Source: Moraxellaceae bacterium (lineage in GTDB: Bacteria > Pseudomonadota > Gammaproteobacteria > Pseudomonadales > Moraxellaceae). From it: 64,000 nt of DNA. The notes under the pieces are model-generated. The model searched no databases, had not been told where the DNA came from, and worked only from the letters and a program-made list of their open reading frames with translations. This document shows, piece after piece, positions 1 through 8,578 of this stretch; the first letter of the stretch is position 1; each line of letters starts with the position of its first letter. The DNA lies in NCBI GenBank assembly GCA_024234595.1, contig JACKNZ010000017.1, forward strand, positions 35,982 through 99,981, written 5' to 3'. The translations under genes and the position numbers were made by a program.

Positions 1-212
1 CCCCTCATCATGATGCAGCGAGTGCATTAAACAATCGCACACGACATTTAATTGGCCGACAAGCCGTTTTAACTGAACCAATCAGCAATGGTATTGGGCG
101 GATAAATATAGATGATAGCTGGTGGAAGGTAGCAGGTGAAGATTTGCCTGTGGGGACACATGTTAAAGTGGTCTCGGTACATGAAATGATTCTTAACGTC
201 GAAAAGGTGTGA
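1..212 (+). CDS. NfeD-family protein, C-terminal end (partial)
   Basis: The frame is open at the left edge and ends with TGA at 210-212, leaving about 69 visible codons. The peptide reads as the C-terminal OB-fold domain of NfeD-type membrane proteins: HLIGRQAVLTEP, then GRINIDDSWWKVAGEDLPVG, then a short beta-strand tail. NfeD proteins usually pair with a stomatin/SPFH-domain partner and act in membrane-protein quality control; that partner would lie off the window. The next gene starts 2 bases downstream, so this gene probably leads or joins the following operon. The family call is firm for this domain; the N-terminal architecture is not visible. Confidence 0.75.
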   Translation, partial: PHHDAASALNNRTRHLIGRQAVLTEPISNGIGRINIDDSWWKVAGEDLPVGTHVKVVSVHEMILNVEKV

Positions 213-214
213 TA

Positions 215-649
215 ATGAAACAGCAGCGTATTGAAATTATTTTTGATTTTCCTCAATCGGTTGAAAAAATATTTAACTGGATTGGTGATCATAACAACTT
301 AGGCGAGATTTTCTTTCCGTTTAAAGTGACTCGTATTAAAGATGGTCAAGGCGATGTCAATGGCGTAGGTTCGGTGCGTAAACTCAGTGCTTTTCCGTTG
401 ATTCCTGTCGAAGAAACAGTGACAGCTTTTCAGCCAAATCAGTTAATTGAATATCGTGTCACCAGCAAATATGCCCCAATTAAAGACCATTTAGGGGTCA
501 TGTTATTTGAGCCTTATAATGGTGGTACACGTTTACGTTACACCATTACCTTTACAGGTGTTGTGCCCTTATTAGGACCCGCATTAAAAGTGGGTTTGGG
601 GCAAGGTATTAAACGTGGCTTGGCTAAGTTAGCCAAAAAGAGTTTGTAA
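215..649 (+). CDS. SRPBCC-superfamily protein (START/polyketide-cyclase-like)
   Basis: A 144-residue soluble protein. The N-terminal strand (QRIEIIFDFPQSVEKIFNWI), the central VNGVGSVRKL segment and the C-terminal amphipathic helix fit the helix-grip SRPBCC fold, which binds hydrophobic ligands. I chose ATG 215 rather than GTG 209 because AAGG at 204-207 is well spaced for it and GTG 209 overlaps the preceding gene. The stop overlaps the next start by one base (TAATG), indicating translational coupling to the hydrolase. No ligand or reaction can be inferred; the fold is likely, the role unknown. Confidence 0.65.
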   Translation: MKQQRIEIIFDFPQSVEKIFNWIGDHNNLGEIFFPFKVTRIKDGQGDVNGVGSVRKLSAFPLIPVEETVTAFQPNQLIEYRVTSKYAPIKDHLGVMLFEPYNGGTRLRYTITFTGVVPLLGPALKVGLGQGIKRGLAKLAKKSL

Positions 650-1530
650 TGATAGAACCTGTCGAAGACCGACATGAGCGTGGTTTTAATGTTAATGGCC
701 GTTTAATGGCGGCACGTTGTTGGCATGATAAACACAAAAAGCCGTTATTGGCCTTGCATGGTTGGTTAGATAATGCGGCAAGTTTTGATTTACTTGCGCC
801 AGCTTTAGATGATTATTATGTGGTTGCCTTAGATTTTGCAGGGCATGGCTACAGTGAGCATCGGCCAAAAGGTGTGCGTTATCATTTAATTGACCATGTT
901 GATGATGTTGTAGCGGTGGTTAAGCAACTGGGTTGGACACGTTTTAGCATTGTTGGTCATTCGATGGGTGCAGGCATTGCGGCATTATTTGCGGCGGCAA
1001 TGCCTGAATATATTGAAAAATTAATTATGATTGAGGGCTTAGGCCCTTATACGGGCCCTGCCGACAAAGCAGTAGAGTATTTGCGTACTTCTTTAGTGGA
1101 GTGGCAAGACTTTGACGACACGCCACGCGTGATTCCCTCATTTGACACGGCGGTTAAAGCACGCATGAATGGTTTGTTGCCTGTGGGTGAGCAAGCTGCA
1201 CAGTTATTGTGTGCGCGTGGTACCAAAGCAGTGGAGGGCGGTTTTATTTGGTCAAGCGACAAACGCTTACGTCTTAATTCGCCCACTCGTTTTTATGAGC
1301 AACAAGTGTGTGCTTATTTAGCGGCAATTACTGCACCATCTTTGTTGATTATGGCCGAAAAAACCTTAGGTTTTGTTAATAAAGAAGATTATCAACGTCG
1401 TGTTGCCGCGCATCCCAATTTGCAGCTGGTAAAGTTGGCAGGTGGTCACCATTTACATATTGATGATAATGTTGAAGGCGTGGCGAGTACGGTAAAGGCA
1501 TTTTTGGCTGGAGTGACCACAGATGACTAA
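649..1530 (+). CDS. alpha/beta-hydrolase fold protein
   Basis: A 293-residue hydrolase. An oxyanion-loop motif LHGWLDNAASF is followed by DFAGHGYSEH and the nucleophile elbow GHSMGAG, with Ser as nucleophile. A late GGHHLHID supplies the catalytic His. There is no signal peptide, so it is cytoplasmic. It overlaps the upstream gene by one base and the downstream trxC by 8 bases, placing it in the middle of an operon. The fold and catalytic residues are clear; the substrate is not. Close relatives are usually annotated as esterases or as generic hydrolases. Confidence 0.8.
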   Translation: MIEPVEDRHERGFNVNGRLMAARCWHDKHKKPLLALHGWLDNAASFDLLAPALDDYYVVALDFAGHGYSEHRPKGVRYHLIDHVDDVVAVVKQLGWTRFSIVGHSMGAGIAALFAAAMPEYIEKLIMIEGLGPYTGPADKAVEYLRTSLVEWQDFDDTPRVIPSFDTAVKARMNGLLPVGEQAAQLLCARGTKAVEGGFIWSSDKRLRLNSPTRFYEQQVCAYLAAITAPSLLIMAEKTLGFVNKEDYQRRVAAHPNLQLVKLAGGHHLHIDDNVEGVASTVKAFLAGVTTDD

Positions 1531-1948
1531 TATTCATTATGTTTGTCCACATTGCGAGGCAATCAATCGTTTTGACAAGCAGCGTTTAAATCAACAACCC
1601 AAATGTGGCAAATGCCATCAATTATTATTAACAGGCGAGCCTGTTGAGTTAAATAATAATAATTTTGATAAATTTATCAGTCGTAATGATTTGCCTGTGG
1701 TTGTCGATTTTTGGGCAAGTTGGTGCCAACCATGTCAAATGATGGCACCACATTTTGCCAAAGCCGCACAAGCCTTAAATGGTCAATATGTCTTTGCTAA
1801 AGTGAATACTGAACAAGCCCAGCAAATAGCCGCACGTTATGGTATTCGTAGCATTCCTACTTTAATCGTTTTTAAATCGGGTAGTGAAGCAAAACGTGTT
1901 GCTGGTGCAATGTCTGCTCCACAATTAGTGGAGTGGCTAACAGCTTAA
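1523..1948 (+). CDS. trxC: thioredoxin 2 (TrxC type)
   Basis: A 141-residue cytoplasmic disulfide reductase. The N-terminal zinc module of thioredoxin 2 is present (CPHC near residue 8 and CGKC near 28), followed by the thioredoxin fold with VVVDFWASWCQPCQMM, the cis-proline segment SIPTL and a C-terminal helix. The active site is WCQPC rather than the usual WCGPC, which may shift redox potential. The start overlaps the end of the hydrolase gene by 8 bases. A rho-independent hairpin follows at 1981, closing the operon. Confidence 0.88.
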   Translation: MTNIHYVCPHCEAINRFDKQRLNQQPKCGKCHQLLLTGEPVELNNNNFDKFISRNDLPVVVDFWASWCQPCQMMAPHFAKAAQALNGQYVFAKVNTEQAQQIAARYGIRSIPTLIVFKSGSEAKRVAGAMSAPQLVEWLTA

Positions 1949-1980
1949 TTTCACAATTTCTCCATATTTCTAAGTATAAT

Positions 1981-2009
1981 ACGGCTCTAAAAGTATAGAG
2001 CCGTTTTTA
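1981..2009 (+). terminator. rho-independent terminator after trxC
   Basis: The 9-bp arms ACGGCTCTA (1981-1989) and TAGAGCCGT (1996-2004) enclose a 6-base loop and are followed by a T-rich tract. It separates the trxC operon from the secretion genes. Confidence 0.85.
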
Positions 2010-2037
2010 TTTTAAGCCAAAACATCGGAAGTCTTTC

Positions 2038-4185
2038 GTGTCCTCAGAAACTATCAATCCCACCGTTATCCCTACGCCAAACAACATCGACACAGGTTTA
2101 GCCTGTTTAGTGATGTTGGCACGTTTTCACTCATTAGCGGTTGACCCTCATCAAATTGCCCACGAATTTAAGCAAACAGGCAAGCCTTTTACTAGCACCG
2201 AGATTTTATTGGCTGCCAAAAAATTGGGCTTAATCGTCAAAAAAGTCACACCGCAATTAAGCCGCCTAGCCACAACGCCTATGCCAGCCGTGGCAGCAGC
2301 CAAAGACGGCAGTTTTTTTATTATTGCGCGTATGGACGGCGATAAAGTATTGATACATGACCCAACGGTAGAACGCCCCGAAATTATTAGCCAAGAACAA
2401 TTAGCGGCACGTTGGTCGGGTGAAGTTATTTTGTTTAGCTCGCGTGCCTCTTTAGCAGGTGAGTTAGCCAAGTTTGATTTTAGTTGGTTTATTCCTGCGA
2501 TTATTAAATACCGCAAATTATTACTCGAAGTGCTATTTGTCTCGTTTATTTTGCAGTTTTTTGGTTTAGTCACGCCGTTGTTTTTTCAAGTGGTGATGGA
2601 CAAAGTCTTGGTGCATAAAGGCTTTAGCACCTTAGATGTGATTGCTTTTGCCTTTGTGGTAGTAGTGATATTCGAGATAACCTTAACCACCTTACGCAGT
2701 TATGTGTTTGCTCATACCACCAGTCGCATAGACGTAGAACTTGGCGCACGATTATTTAGGCATTTATTAAATTTACCGCTTGGCTATTTTCAGGCACGGC
2801 GCGTGGGTGACTCGGTAGCGCGAGTGCGTGAATTAGAAAACATTCGCAGTTTTTTAACCAGTAATGCCCTAACCTTAGTATTAGATTTATTTTTTGCCTT
2901 TGTGTTTATTGCGGTGATGTTTTTTTATAGCAAATGGCTAACTTTTATCGTACTAGCGGCTATTCCTTGTTATATCCTCATTTCTTTAATTTTTACGCCC
3001 ATATTACGCGCCAGACTTAATGAAAAATTTAATCGCGGTGCCGAAAACCAAGCCTTTTTAGTCGAAACCATTAGCGGCATTGACACCGTTAAAGCCACCG
3101 CCGTAGAGCCGCAATGGACGCGTAAATGGGATAACCAACTCGCCGCTTATGTGTCATCGGGCTTCAAAACCGCTACCGTTAGCATGTTAGCCAATGGCGG
3201 AATTACGCTCATTAGCAAACTCGTGACCGTAGCCACCTTGTATTTTGGCGCAAAATTAGTGATACAAGGCGATTTAAGTATCGGTCAGTTAATTGCTTTT
3301 AATATGCTCTCAGGACAAGTGATGTCGCCCGTCATGCGCTTGGCGCAATTATGGACAGATTTTCAGCAAGTGGGGATTTCGATGCAGCGTTTGGGCGATA
3401 TTTTAAATATTCGTACCGAAGTCGCTAACAGCAAAACTGCTTTACCGCCCATCAAAGGTCAAATTCAACTCGACCAAGTGGTGTTTAGGTATCGTCCCGA
3501 TATGCCCGAAGTGATTAAAAACATGACCTTAGGCATTAACGCAGGCGAAGTCATTGGTATTGTCGGGCGTTCAGGCTCAGGCAAAAGCACCCTCACCAAA
3601 CTCGTTCAACGCATGTACTTACCCGAAAAAGGCCGCGTGTTAATTGATGGTTTAGACATTGCCTTGGCCGATGCCTCGTCATTACGCCGTCAAATTGGCG
3701 TGGTGTTGCAAGAAAACGTGTTATTTAACCGTAGTATCCGCGACAACATTGCATTAGCTGACCCGAGTATTCCCTTACCTGTGGTCATGCAAGCGGCCAA
3801 ATTAGCAGGTGCGCATGAGTTTATTACCGAACTGCCCGAAGGTTACGATACCATGGTGGGTGAACATGGTTCATCATTATCAGGCGGTCAACGTCAACGT
3901 ATAGCTATTGCTCGCGCCCTAATTACTAATCCCCGAATTTTGATTTTTGACGAAGCCACCAGTGCCTTAGACTACGAATCCGAACGCATTATTCAACAAA
4001 ATATGAAAGCCATTTGCAAAGGCAGAACCGTGATTATTATTGCTCATCGCCTGTCAGCCGTGCGTGATGCCAATCGGATTATTGTGGTCGAAAAAGGCCA
4101 AATTATTGAACAGGGAACACATACTGAGCTATTGGCTAATCCCAAAGGTATGTATAGCCATTTACACAGTATGCAGCAAGGATAA
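2038..4185 (+). CDS. type I secretion ABC transporter (HlyB/LapB-like) with C39-like domain
   Basis: A 715-residue inner-membrane exporter ATPase. Residues 1-130 form a C39 peptidase-like domain, but the catalytic Cys position reads DTG instead of DCG, so it is probably a substrate-recognition (CLD) domain as in HlyB. Transmembrane helices span about 160-440. The nucleotide-binding domain has Walker A GRSGSGKST (510-518), signature LSGGQ (614-618), Walker B LIFDEATSALD and the switch His in IIIAHRLS. The start is GTG 2038, supported by GGAAG at 2027-2031. The HlyD-type partner follows 5 bases downstream. No RTX substrate gene and no TolC-type gene lies in the window. Confidence 0.9.
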   Translation: MSSETINPTVIPTPNNIDTGLACLVMLARFHSLAVDPHQIAHEFKQTGKPFTSTEILLAAKKLGLIVKKVTPQLSRLATTPMPAVAAAKDGSFFIIARMDGDKVLIHDPTVERPEIISQEQLAARWSGEVILFSSRASLAGELAKFDFSWFIPAIIKYRKLLLEVLFVSFILQFFGLVTPLFFQVVMDKVLVHKGFSTLDVIAFAFVVVVIFEITLTTLRSYVFAHTTSRIDVELGARLFRHLLNLPLGYFQARRVGDSVARVRELENIRSFLTSNALTLVLDLFFAFVFIAVMFFYSKWLTFIVLAAIPCYILISLIFTPILRARLNEKFNRGAENQAFLVETISGIDTVKATAVEPQWTRKWDNQLAAYVSSGFKTATVSMLANGGITLISKLVTVATLYFGAKLVIQGDLSIGQLIAFNMLSGQVMSPVMRLAQLWTDFQQVGISMQRLGDILNIRTEVANSKTALPPIKGQIQLDQVVFRYRPDMPEVIKNMTLGINAGEVIGIVGRSGSGKSTLTKLVQRMYLPEKGRVLIDGLDIALADASSLRRQIGVVLQENVLFNRSIRDNIALADPSIPLPVVMQAAKLAGAHEFITELPEGYDTMVGEHGSSLSGGQRQRIAIARALITNPRILIFDEATSALDYESERIIQQNMKAICKGRTVIIIAHRLSAVRDANRIIVVEKGQIIEQGTHTELLANPKGMYSHLHSMQQG

Positions 4186-4190
4186 CCGCC

Positions 4191-5618
4191 ATGAGCCTTA
4201 AAACCCATTTACAAGCATGGTCAGATTTAATTGGCCGTTATAAAGAAATTTTTGCCGTAGCATGGCAAAACCGCGAAGCAACCGACAGCAAAGGCTTGCA
4301 GCCCCACGAAGCCGAGTTTTTACCTGCGGCCTTGTCTTTACAAGAAACGCCTGTGTCGCCTGCACCGCGCGTGGCGATGTGGTTGTTAATTAGTTTTACC
4401 TTAATTGCGCTATTGTGGGCGTGTTTTGGCAAAATGGATATTGTGGCAACGGCACAAGGCAAAATTGTCCCCAATGCAGGCAGCAAAGTGATTCAACCCT
4501 TTGAATTATCAACCATTAAAGCGATTTATGTTAAAGATGGTCAGCAAGTTAAAGCTGGGGAAGTGTTAATTGAGTTAGATGCCACCACCACCCAAGCCGA
4601 CAAACAACGCGTGAGTAGTGAATTGGCCTTGAGCCGTTTGCAAGAAGCACGCGCCCAAGCGATGCTCAATGGTTTAGAACAAGGGCAACTCCCTGTATTA
4701 GCTCGCGCTGATAGCGTGACAGACAGTCAATTTGCCGAAGCCCAAGCCTTATTGCAAGGCCAATACAGCGAGTATCAAAGCAAACTCGCTTTATTAGAGG
4801 CAGATATTGTTAAAAAACAAGCCGAAAAACTGTCTTTGCAAACCCAAATTACCAGCCTCGAAAAAAGTTTACCCATTTCGCGTCAACGTGCCGACAACTT
4901 TAAGCAATTAGCCGATAACGACAATGTCCCCAAAGATGCCTATTTGCAGCGTGAGCAACAAAAAATTGACCAAGAAGGGCAGTTGGCGACAGGCAAAAGC
5001 CGCTTGCAAGAATTAAAAGCTGCCTTAGACAGCGTACAACAACAAAAAAATGCCCTGTTAGCCGAAACCAAACGAATACATTTGGATAGCTTAAACGAAG
5101 CCAGTCAACGTGTAGCGGCTTTAGAGCAAGAGTTGATTAAAGCCGACTCGCGTCATGGTTTAATGAAGCTCACCGCACCTGTAGATGGCACAGTGCAGCA
5201 ATTAGCCGTGCGAACCATTGGCGGTGTTGTGACCGAAGCGCAGCCGTTAATGGTTATTGTGCCAAAAGATGACGTGATGGAAGTAGAAGCCTTTTTAGAA
5301 AACCAAGACATTGGTTTTGTCAACGAAGGCCAACAAGCCGAAGTCAAAGTGCAAACTTTTCCTTACACCAAATACGGCACCATTCATGCCCAAGTGAGCA
5401 GCGTCTCGGACGATGCCATTAACGATGAAAAAATGGGTTTGGTGTATATGATGCGCGCCAAACTCGATAAAAGTACCATGCAGCTCGAAAACAAAGTAGT
5501 AAACCTAAGTGCAGGTATGGCGGTCACCGTTGAAATTAAAACAGGCAAACGCCGCGTGATTGAATACTTCTTAAAGCCCTTTTTAGAGTATCAAAGTGAG
5601 AGTTTAAAAGAAAGGTGA
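4191..5618 (+). CDS. HlyD-family type I secretion periplasmic adaptor
   Basis: A 475-residue membrane fusion protein. A cytoplasmic N-terminus precedes one transmembrane helix (about 63-83, MWLLISFTLIALLWACFG). Then come the first half of the lipoyl domain (GKIVPNAGSKVIQPFE), a long coiled-coil hairpin (about 130-330) and the returning lipoyl and beta-barrel parts (KLTAPVDGTVQQLAV). It bridges the ABC exporter to an outer-membrane channel. AAGGA inside the end of the upstream gene serves as its ribosome site, so the two are co-translated. A hairpin shared with the convergent lipoprotein gene follows the stop. Confidence 0.9.
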   Translation: MSLKTHLQAWSDLIGRYKEIFAVAWQNREATDSKGLQPHEAEFLPAALSLQETPVSPAPRVAMWLLISFTLIALLWACFGKMDIVATAQGKIVPNAGSKVIQPFELSTIKAIYVKDGQQVKAGEVLIELDATTTQADKQRVSSELALSRLQEARAQAMLNGLEQGQLPVLARADSVTDSQFAEAQALLQGQYSEYQSKLALLEADIVKKQAEKLSLQTQITSLEKSLPISRQRADNFKQLADNDNVPKDAYLQREQQKIDQEGQLATGKSRLQELKAALDSVQQQKNALLAETKRIHLDSLNEASQRVAALEQELIKADSRHGLMKLTAPVDGTVQQLAVRTIGGVVTEAQPLMVIVPKDDVMEVEAFLENQDIGFVNEGQQAEVKVQTFPYTKYGTIHAQVSSVSDDAINDEKMGLVYMMRAKLDKSTMQLENKVVNLSAGMAVTVEIKTGKRRVIEYFLKPFLEYQSESLKER

Positions 5619-5620
5619 GT

Positions 5621-5644
5621 AAAAAAGGGCGCATCGCGCCCTTT
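5621..5644. terminator. hairpin between convergent genes
   Basis: GGGCGC (5627-5632) pairs with GCGCCC (5636-5641), extended by AAA/TTT pairs. Read on the minus strand it ends in a T6 run, so it is best as the terminator of the lipoprotein gene. On the plus strand it has only a short T run. Confidence 0.75.
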
Positions 5645-5654
5645 GTAATGTCTG

Positions 5655-6092
5655 TTATTGCGCCTGTCTCGCTTGTTGTTGTGCAGTCACTAACACCTGA
5701 CCTAAGGTGCTAAGTGTGGTTAATATGTCACCATATTCGGGCAGTTTAGTGCGAACTAAATCGGTAGTAGCACTAATAAGACTAATTTTATCGCCCAAAG
5801 ATAATTGACCACTCGAATAGCTCACCAAATTATTTTTAACCGCATCTATTGCGCTTAAACGCGCTTGATATTTGGCAATCCCAGCCGAGTTGTTTTGTCT
5901 TTTTAGGGTCTCTTGGGTTTTTTGACGTTTAACTTCCATAGCAACAATCAAGCTAGTCACGGTTGCCATACCCACCACGGAATCTTTAAAAGCAGGGCGG
6001 GGCTGACCCGTATTAGCCGATGATTGTTGAGGAAATTGGGCGCAGTTTGCCAAAGCAACAGCATACATAACAACAATAGCAATTTTTTTCAC
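5655..6092 (-). CDS. small lipoprotein of unknown function
   Basis: A 145-residue protein beginning with a lysine-rich n-region and a hydrophobic stretch that ends LANCAQ, a usable lipobox with Cys17 as the lipidation site. The mature part is helical and Gln/Lys-rich (about residues 45-85), with a second helical region near the C-terminus. I recognise no domain. It converges on the secretion operon and shares its terminator hairpin, so any link to secretion is only positional. GGAGC about 9 bases upstream on the minus strand supports the start. Confidence 0.6.
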   Translation of the reverse strand: MKKIAIVVMYAVALANCAQFPQQSSANTGQPRPAFKDSVVGMATVTSLIVAMEVKRQKTQETLKRQNNSAGIAKYQARLSAIDAVKNNLVSYSSGQLSLGDKISLISATTDLVRTKLPEYGDILTTLSTLGQVLVTAQQQARQAQ

Positions 6093-6350
6093 AATAAGAG
6101 CTCCTTAAATAAATAAGACTTAGACCTTTATAGAGTTTGAATGTTTGTACAATCAGGACATAAGAAAAACTCAGCAGTCTTTATATCGTGAGTTTATCAC
6201 TAATCATCAATACTGCTTTAGTATAGATTTGTGCAAGCTTGTCCCATTCTAAGTCAAAAAGCAGCTAGTTTGTGATAGCTCTGTATCAGACAAAAAAACT
6301 AAAAAATATGAATAATGCATATACATACTTAGAGCAAAATTGCACATTAT

Positions 6351-6477
6351 AGGACTTACGCAGTTATCTCTTATTTGCTCACGCCCTCACCCTCCGCTAC
6401 GCTCCTCCCTCTCCCTGAGGGAGAGGGTTGGGGTGAGGGTGCAAAACGCGCTAATTTCGGTGAAATGCGTAAGTCCT
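6351..6477 (-). repeat. family-A palindromic element, 127-bp class (copy A1)
   Basis: The ends are AGGACTTACGC and GCGTAAGTCCT, an 11-bp perfect terminal inverted repeat. The flanks TTATCTCTTATTTGCTCAC and AACGCGCTAATTTCGG match the other copies in reverse orientation relative to A2-A5. The core is replaced by a family-B CCCTCACCC / GGGTGAGGG palindrome. It is exactly the same length as A2. It has no coding capacity and resembles a MITE or REP-type element. Confidence 0.85.
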
Positions 6478-6518
6478 CATTAACTCTAAGTAAGATTTGA
6501 ATGTTAACAGTGTGAACG

Positions 6519-6540
6519 TACAGTCATTAAATTGACTGTA
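6519..6540. promoter_or_regulatory. 22-bp inverted repeat, candidate operator
   Basis: TACAGTCA (6519-6526) and TGACTGTA (6533-6540) are perfect 8-bp arms around a 6-base AT spacer, about 105 bases before the acyl-CoA dehydrogenase start. The size and symmetry suit a TetR-type repressor site; the regulator is unknown. Confidence 0.45.
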
Positions 6541-6645
6541 TTGTCGAGACATCAGTTTTTAAACTATACAAATGTCAGTCTGTCCAGATGTTATCTGCGG
6601 CTTTTTTTGATAAACGTCACTCTATTTTGACGAGAGGTTGTTACA

Positions 6646-8445
6646 ATGGCTCAATATAAAGCTCCACTCCGCGATATGCAGTTTGTGTTACATGATGTGT
6701 TAAATGTAGAACAACATTATGCAAGTATTCCAGTTTTTGCTGAAACTAACCGTGAATTAGTTGACAGTATTTTAGAAGCGGGCGCGCAATTTTGCGAAAA
6801 CGAATTATCTCCGTTAAACCGTAGTGGCGACGAAGAAGGTTGTCAATTTAACGATGGTGAAGTAAGTACACCAAAAGGTTTTAAAGAAGCCTACAAAAAG
6901 TTTGTTGAACTTGGCTTTGGCTCTTTATCTGCACCAGTTGAGCATGGAGGACAAGGTTTGCCACCTTCATTAGGTGTGGTAATGAGCGAAATGATGGGTA
7001 CGTCCAACTGGTCTTGGGGTATGTATCCTGGTTTGTCTCACGGTGCAATCAATACTATCGAAGCGCACGGTGATGAACACCAAAAAGAAGTTTACTTAAC
7101 CAAATTAATTTCTGGTGAGTGGACTGGTACTATGTGTTTAACAGAGTCTCATGCAGGTTCTGACTTAGGTATCATCCGTACTAAAGCTGAGCCACAAGCT
7201 GATGGCAGCTACAAAATCACAGGTACTAAAATCTTTATTTCTGCGGGCGAACATGACATGGCGGACAACATCGTTCATGTTGTTTTAGCTCGTTTACCCG
7301 ATGCACCAAAAGGCACTAAAGGTATTTCTTTATTCCTCGTGCCAAAATTTATGCCAACAGCCGATGGCGGTGTTGGTGAGCGTAATGGTGTAAAATGTGG
7401 TTCTATCGAACACAAGATGGGTATCAAAGCTTCTGCAACCTGTGTGATGAATTTTGATGAGGCAACAGGCTTTTTGATTGGCCCACCAAACAAAGGCTTA
7501 AACTGCATGTTCACCTTTATGAACACCGCACGTATTGGTACAGCGATTCAAGGTGTATCTGCTGCTGAAGGTTCTTTCCAAGGTGCTTTAGAATACGCTC
7601 GTGACCGTACGGCAATGCGTTCTTTAACTGGTGCAAAAAACCCAGAAAAAGAAGCTGACTTAATTATCGTTCACCCAGCAGTTCGTCAATTATTATTGAC
7701 TCAAAAAGTATTTGCTGAAGGTGGTCGTGCCTTAGTGTACTGGTTATCTAGCTACAATGATGTTGTTCAAGGTTCTGCTGATGCTGAAGCTAAAAAAGCA
7801 GCCGATGATATGATGTCCTTGTTAACACCAATTGCTAAAGCTTTCTTAACAGAAGTGGGTTATGAAGCAGCAAACCATGGCGTACAAGTTTATGGTGGTC
7901 ATGGCTTTATTCGTGAATGGGGTATGGAACAAATCGTTCGTGATACTCGTATTGCATTGTTGTACGAAGGCACAACCCAAATTCAAGCATTAGACTTGTT
8001 GGGTCGCAAAGTGTTGCAAACTCAAGGTGCAATGCTCCGCAACTTTACCAAAGTTATTCACAAGTTCTGCCAAGCTAACGAAGGCAATGCTGACATGGCA
8101 CAATTCGTTAATCCATTAGCTCAACTCAACAAAGAGTGGGGTGATGTGACCATGCGTATTGGCATGAAAGCTATGGGCAATGCTGATGAAGCAGGTGCAG
8201 CAGCCGTTGATTACATGATGTTCTCTGGTTATGTGACCTTAGCTTATTTGTGGGCTTGGATGGCACAAGTTGCTCAGCAAAAATTAGCCGCTGGCGAAGG
8301 TGATGCAGCATTCTACAAAGCTAAAGTACAAGCAGCACAATTCTACTTTAAAAAGATTTTGCCACGTACCAAAGCTCATGTTGACATGATTGATGGTGGT
8401 GCTGAAACCTTGATGCAAATGACTGCGGATGCTTTTGCTTTCTAA
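6646..8445 (+). CDS. acyl-CoA dehydrogenase, long (~600-residue) type
   Basis: A 599-residue flavoenzyme predicted to catalyse the first, FAD-dependent step of fatty-acid beta-oxidation. The order of parts is an N-terminal extension with NRSGDEEGC, the FAD/substrate motif GTMCLTESHAGSDLG, FAD-binding segments, the catalytic-glutamate segment LLYEGTTQIQALDL and an extra C-terminal helical domain. This is typical of the class that includes the Pseudomonas aeruginosa FadE-type enzymes. The next gene is a close paralogue, but a terminator lies between them, so the two are probably transcribed separately. Chain-length preference cannot be read from sequence. Confidence 0.9.
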   Translation: MAQYKAPLRDMQFVLHDVLNVEQHYASIPVFAETNRELVDSILEAGAQFCENELSPLNRSGDEEGCQFNDGEVSTPKGFKEAYKKFVELGFGSLSAPVEHGGQGLPPSLGVVMSEMMGTSNWSWGMYPGLSHGAINTIEAHGDEHQKEVYLTKLISGEWTGTMCLTESHAGSDLGIIRTKAEPQADGSYKITGTKIFISAGEHDMADNIVHVVLARLPDAPKGTKGISLFLVPKFMPTADGGVGERNGVKCGSIEHKMGIKASATCVMNFDEATGFLIGPPNKGLNCMFTFMNTARIGTAIQGVSAAEGSFQGALEYARDRTAMRSLTGAKNPEKEADLIIVHPAVRQLLLTQKVFAEGGRALVYWLSSYNDVVQGSADAEAKKAADDMMSLLTPIAKAFLTEVGYEAANHGVQVYGGHGFIREWGMEQIVRDTRIALLYEGTTQIQALDLLGRKVLQTQGAMLRNFTKVIHKFCQANEGNADMAQFVNPLAQLNKEWGDVTMRIGMKAMGNADEAGAAAVDYMMFSGYVTLAYLWAWMAQVAQQKLAAGEGDAAFYKAKVQAAQFYFKKILPRTKAHVDMIDGGAETLMQMTADAFAF

Positions 8446-8480
8446 TTTTGCGATAATATCGTAACTCTAGAGTGCTGAAG

Positions 8481-8506
8481 AAGCCCGCTAATCAGCGGGC
8501 TTTTTT
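8481..8506 (+). terminator. rho-independent terminator
   Basis: AAGCCCGCT (8481-8489) pairs with AGCGGGCTT (8494-8502) around AATC and continues into T6. It ends the first acyl-CoA dehydrogenase transcript. Confidence 0.9.
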
Positions 8507-8524
8507 ATGAAAATTTATTTATTG

Positions 8525-8559
8525 CCCTCACCCCATCCCTCTCCCTAGGGGAGAGGGAG
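8525..8559. repeat. family-B CCCTCACCC/GAGAGGG palindrome (copy B3)
   Basis: CCCTCACCCC is followed by the hairpin CCCTCTCCCTAGGGGAGAGGG. The same motif forms the core of family-A elements A1 and A2 and recurs at 20632 and 28007. Here it ends about 20 bases before the second acyl-CoA dehydrogenase start, so it sits in that gene's leader. Confidence 0.75.
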
Positions 8560-8578
8560 TTAGTCTAAAGGAACAATT

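Larger units (their letters stand above)
6093..6645. other. 553-base intergenic region upstream of the first acyl-CoA dehydrogenase
   Basis: No credible gene. It contains the lipoprotein promoter side, one 127-bp family-A palindromic element (6351-6477) and a 22-bp inverted repeat (6519-6540) that looks like a repressor operator. The stretch 6120-6350 is AT-rich and I see nothing else in it. Confidence 0.6.

Noticed and set aside
2038..5618. Complete bacteriocin export system with a peptidase-type transporter
   Set aside because: The catalytic Cys of the C39 domain is Thr (DTG), and no small double-glycine precursor gene was seen nearby; an RTX-type exporter is more likely.
6381..6440. Possible CRISPR-like or tandem repeat
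   Set aside because: The CCCTCACC/CCCTCTCCC blocks are one palindrome, not spaced direct repeats; no spacers and no cas genes are present anywhere in the window.
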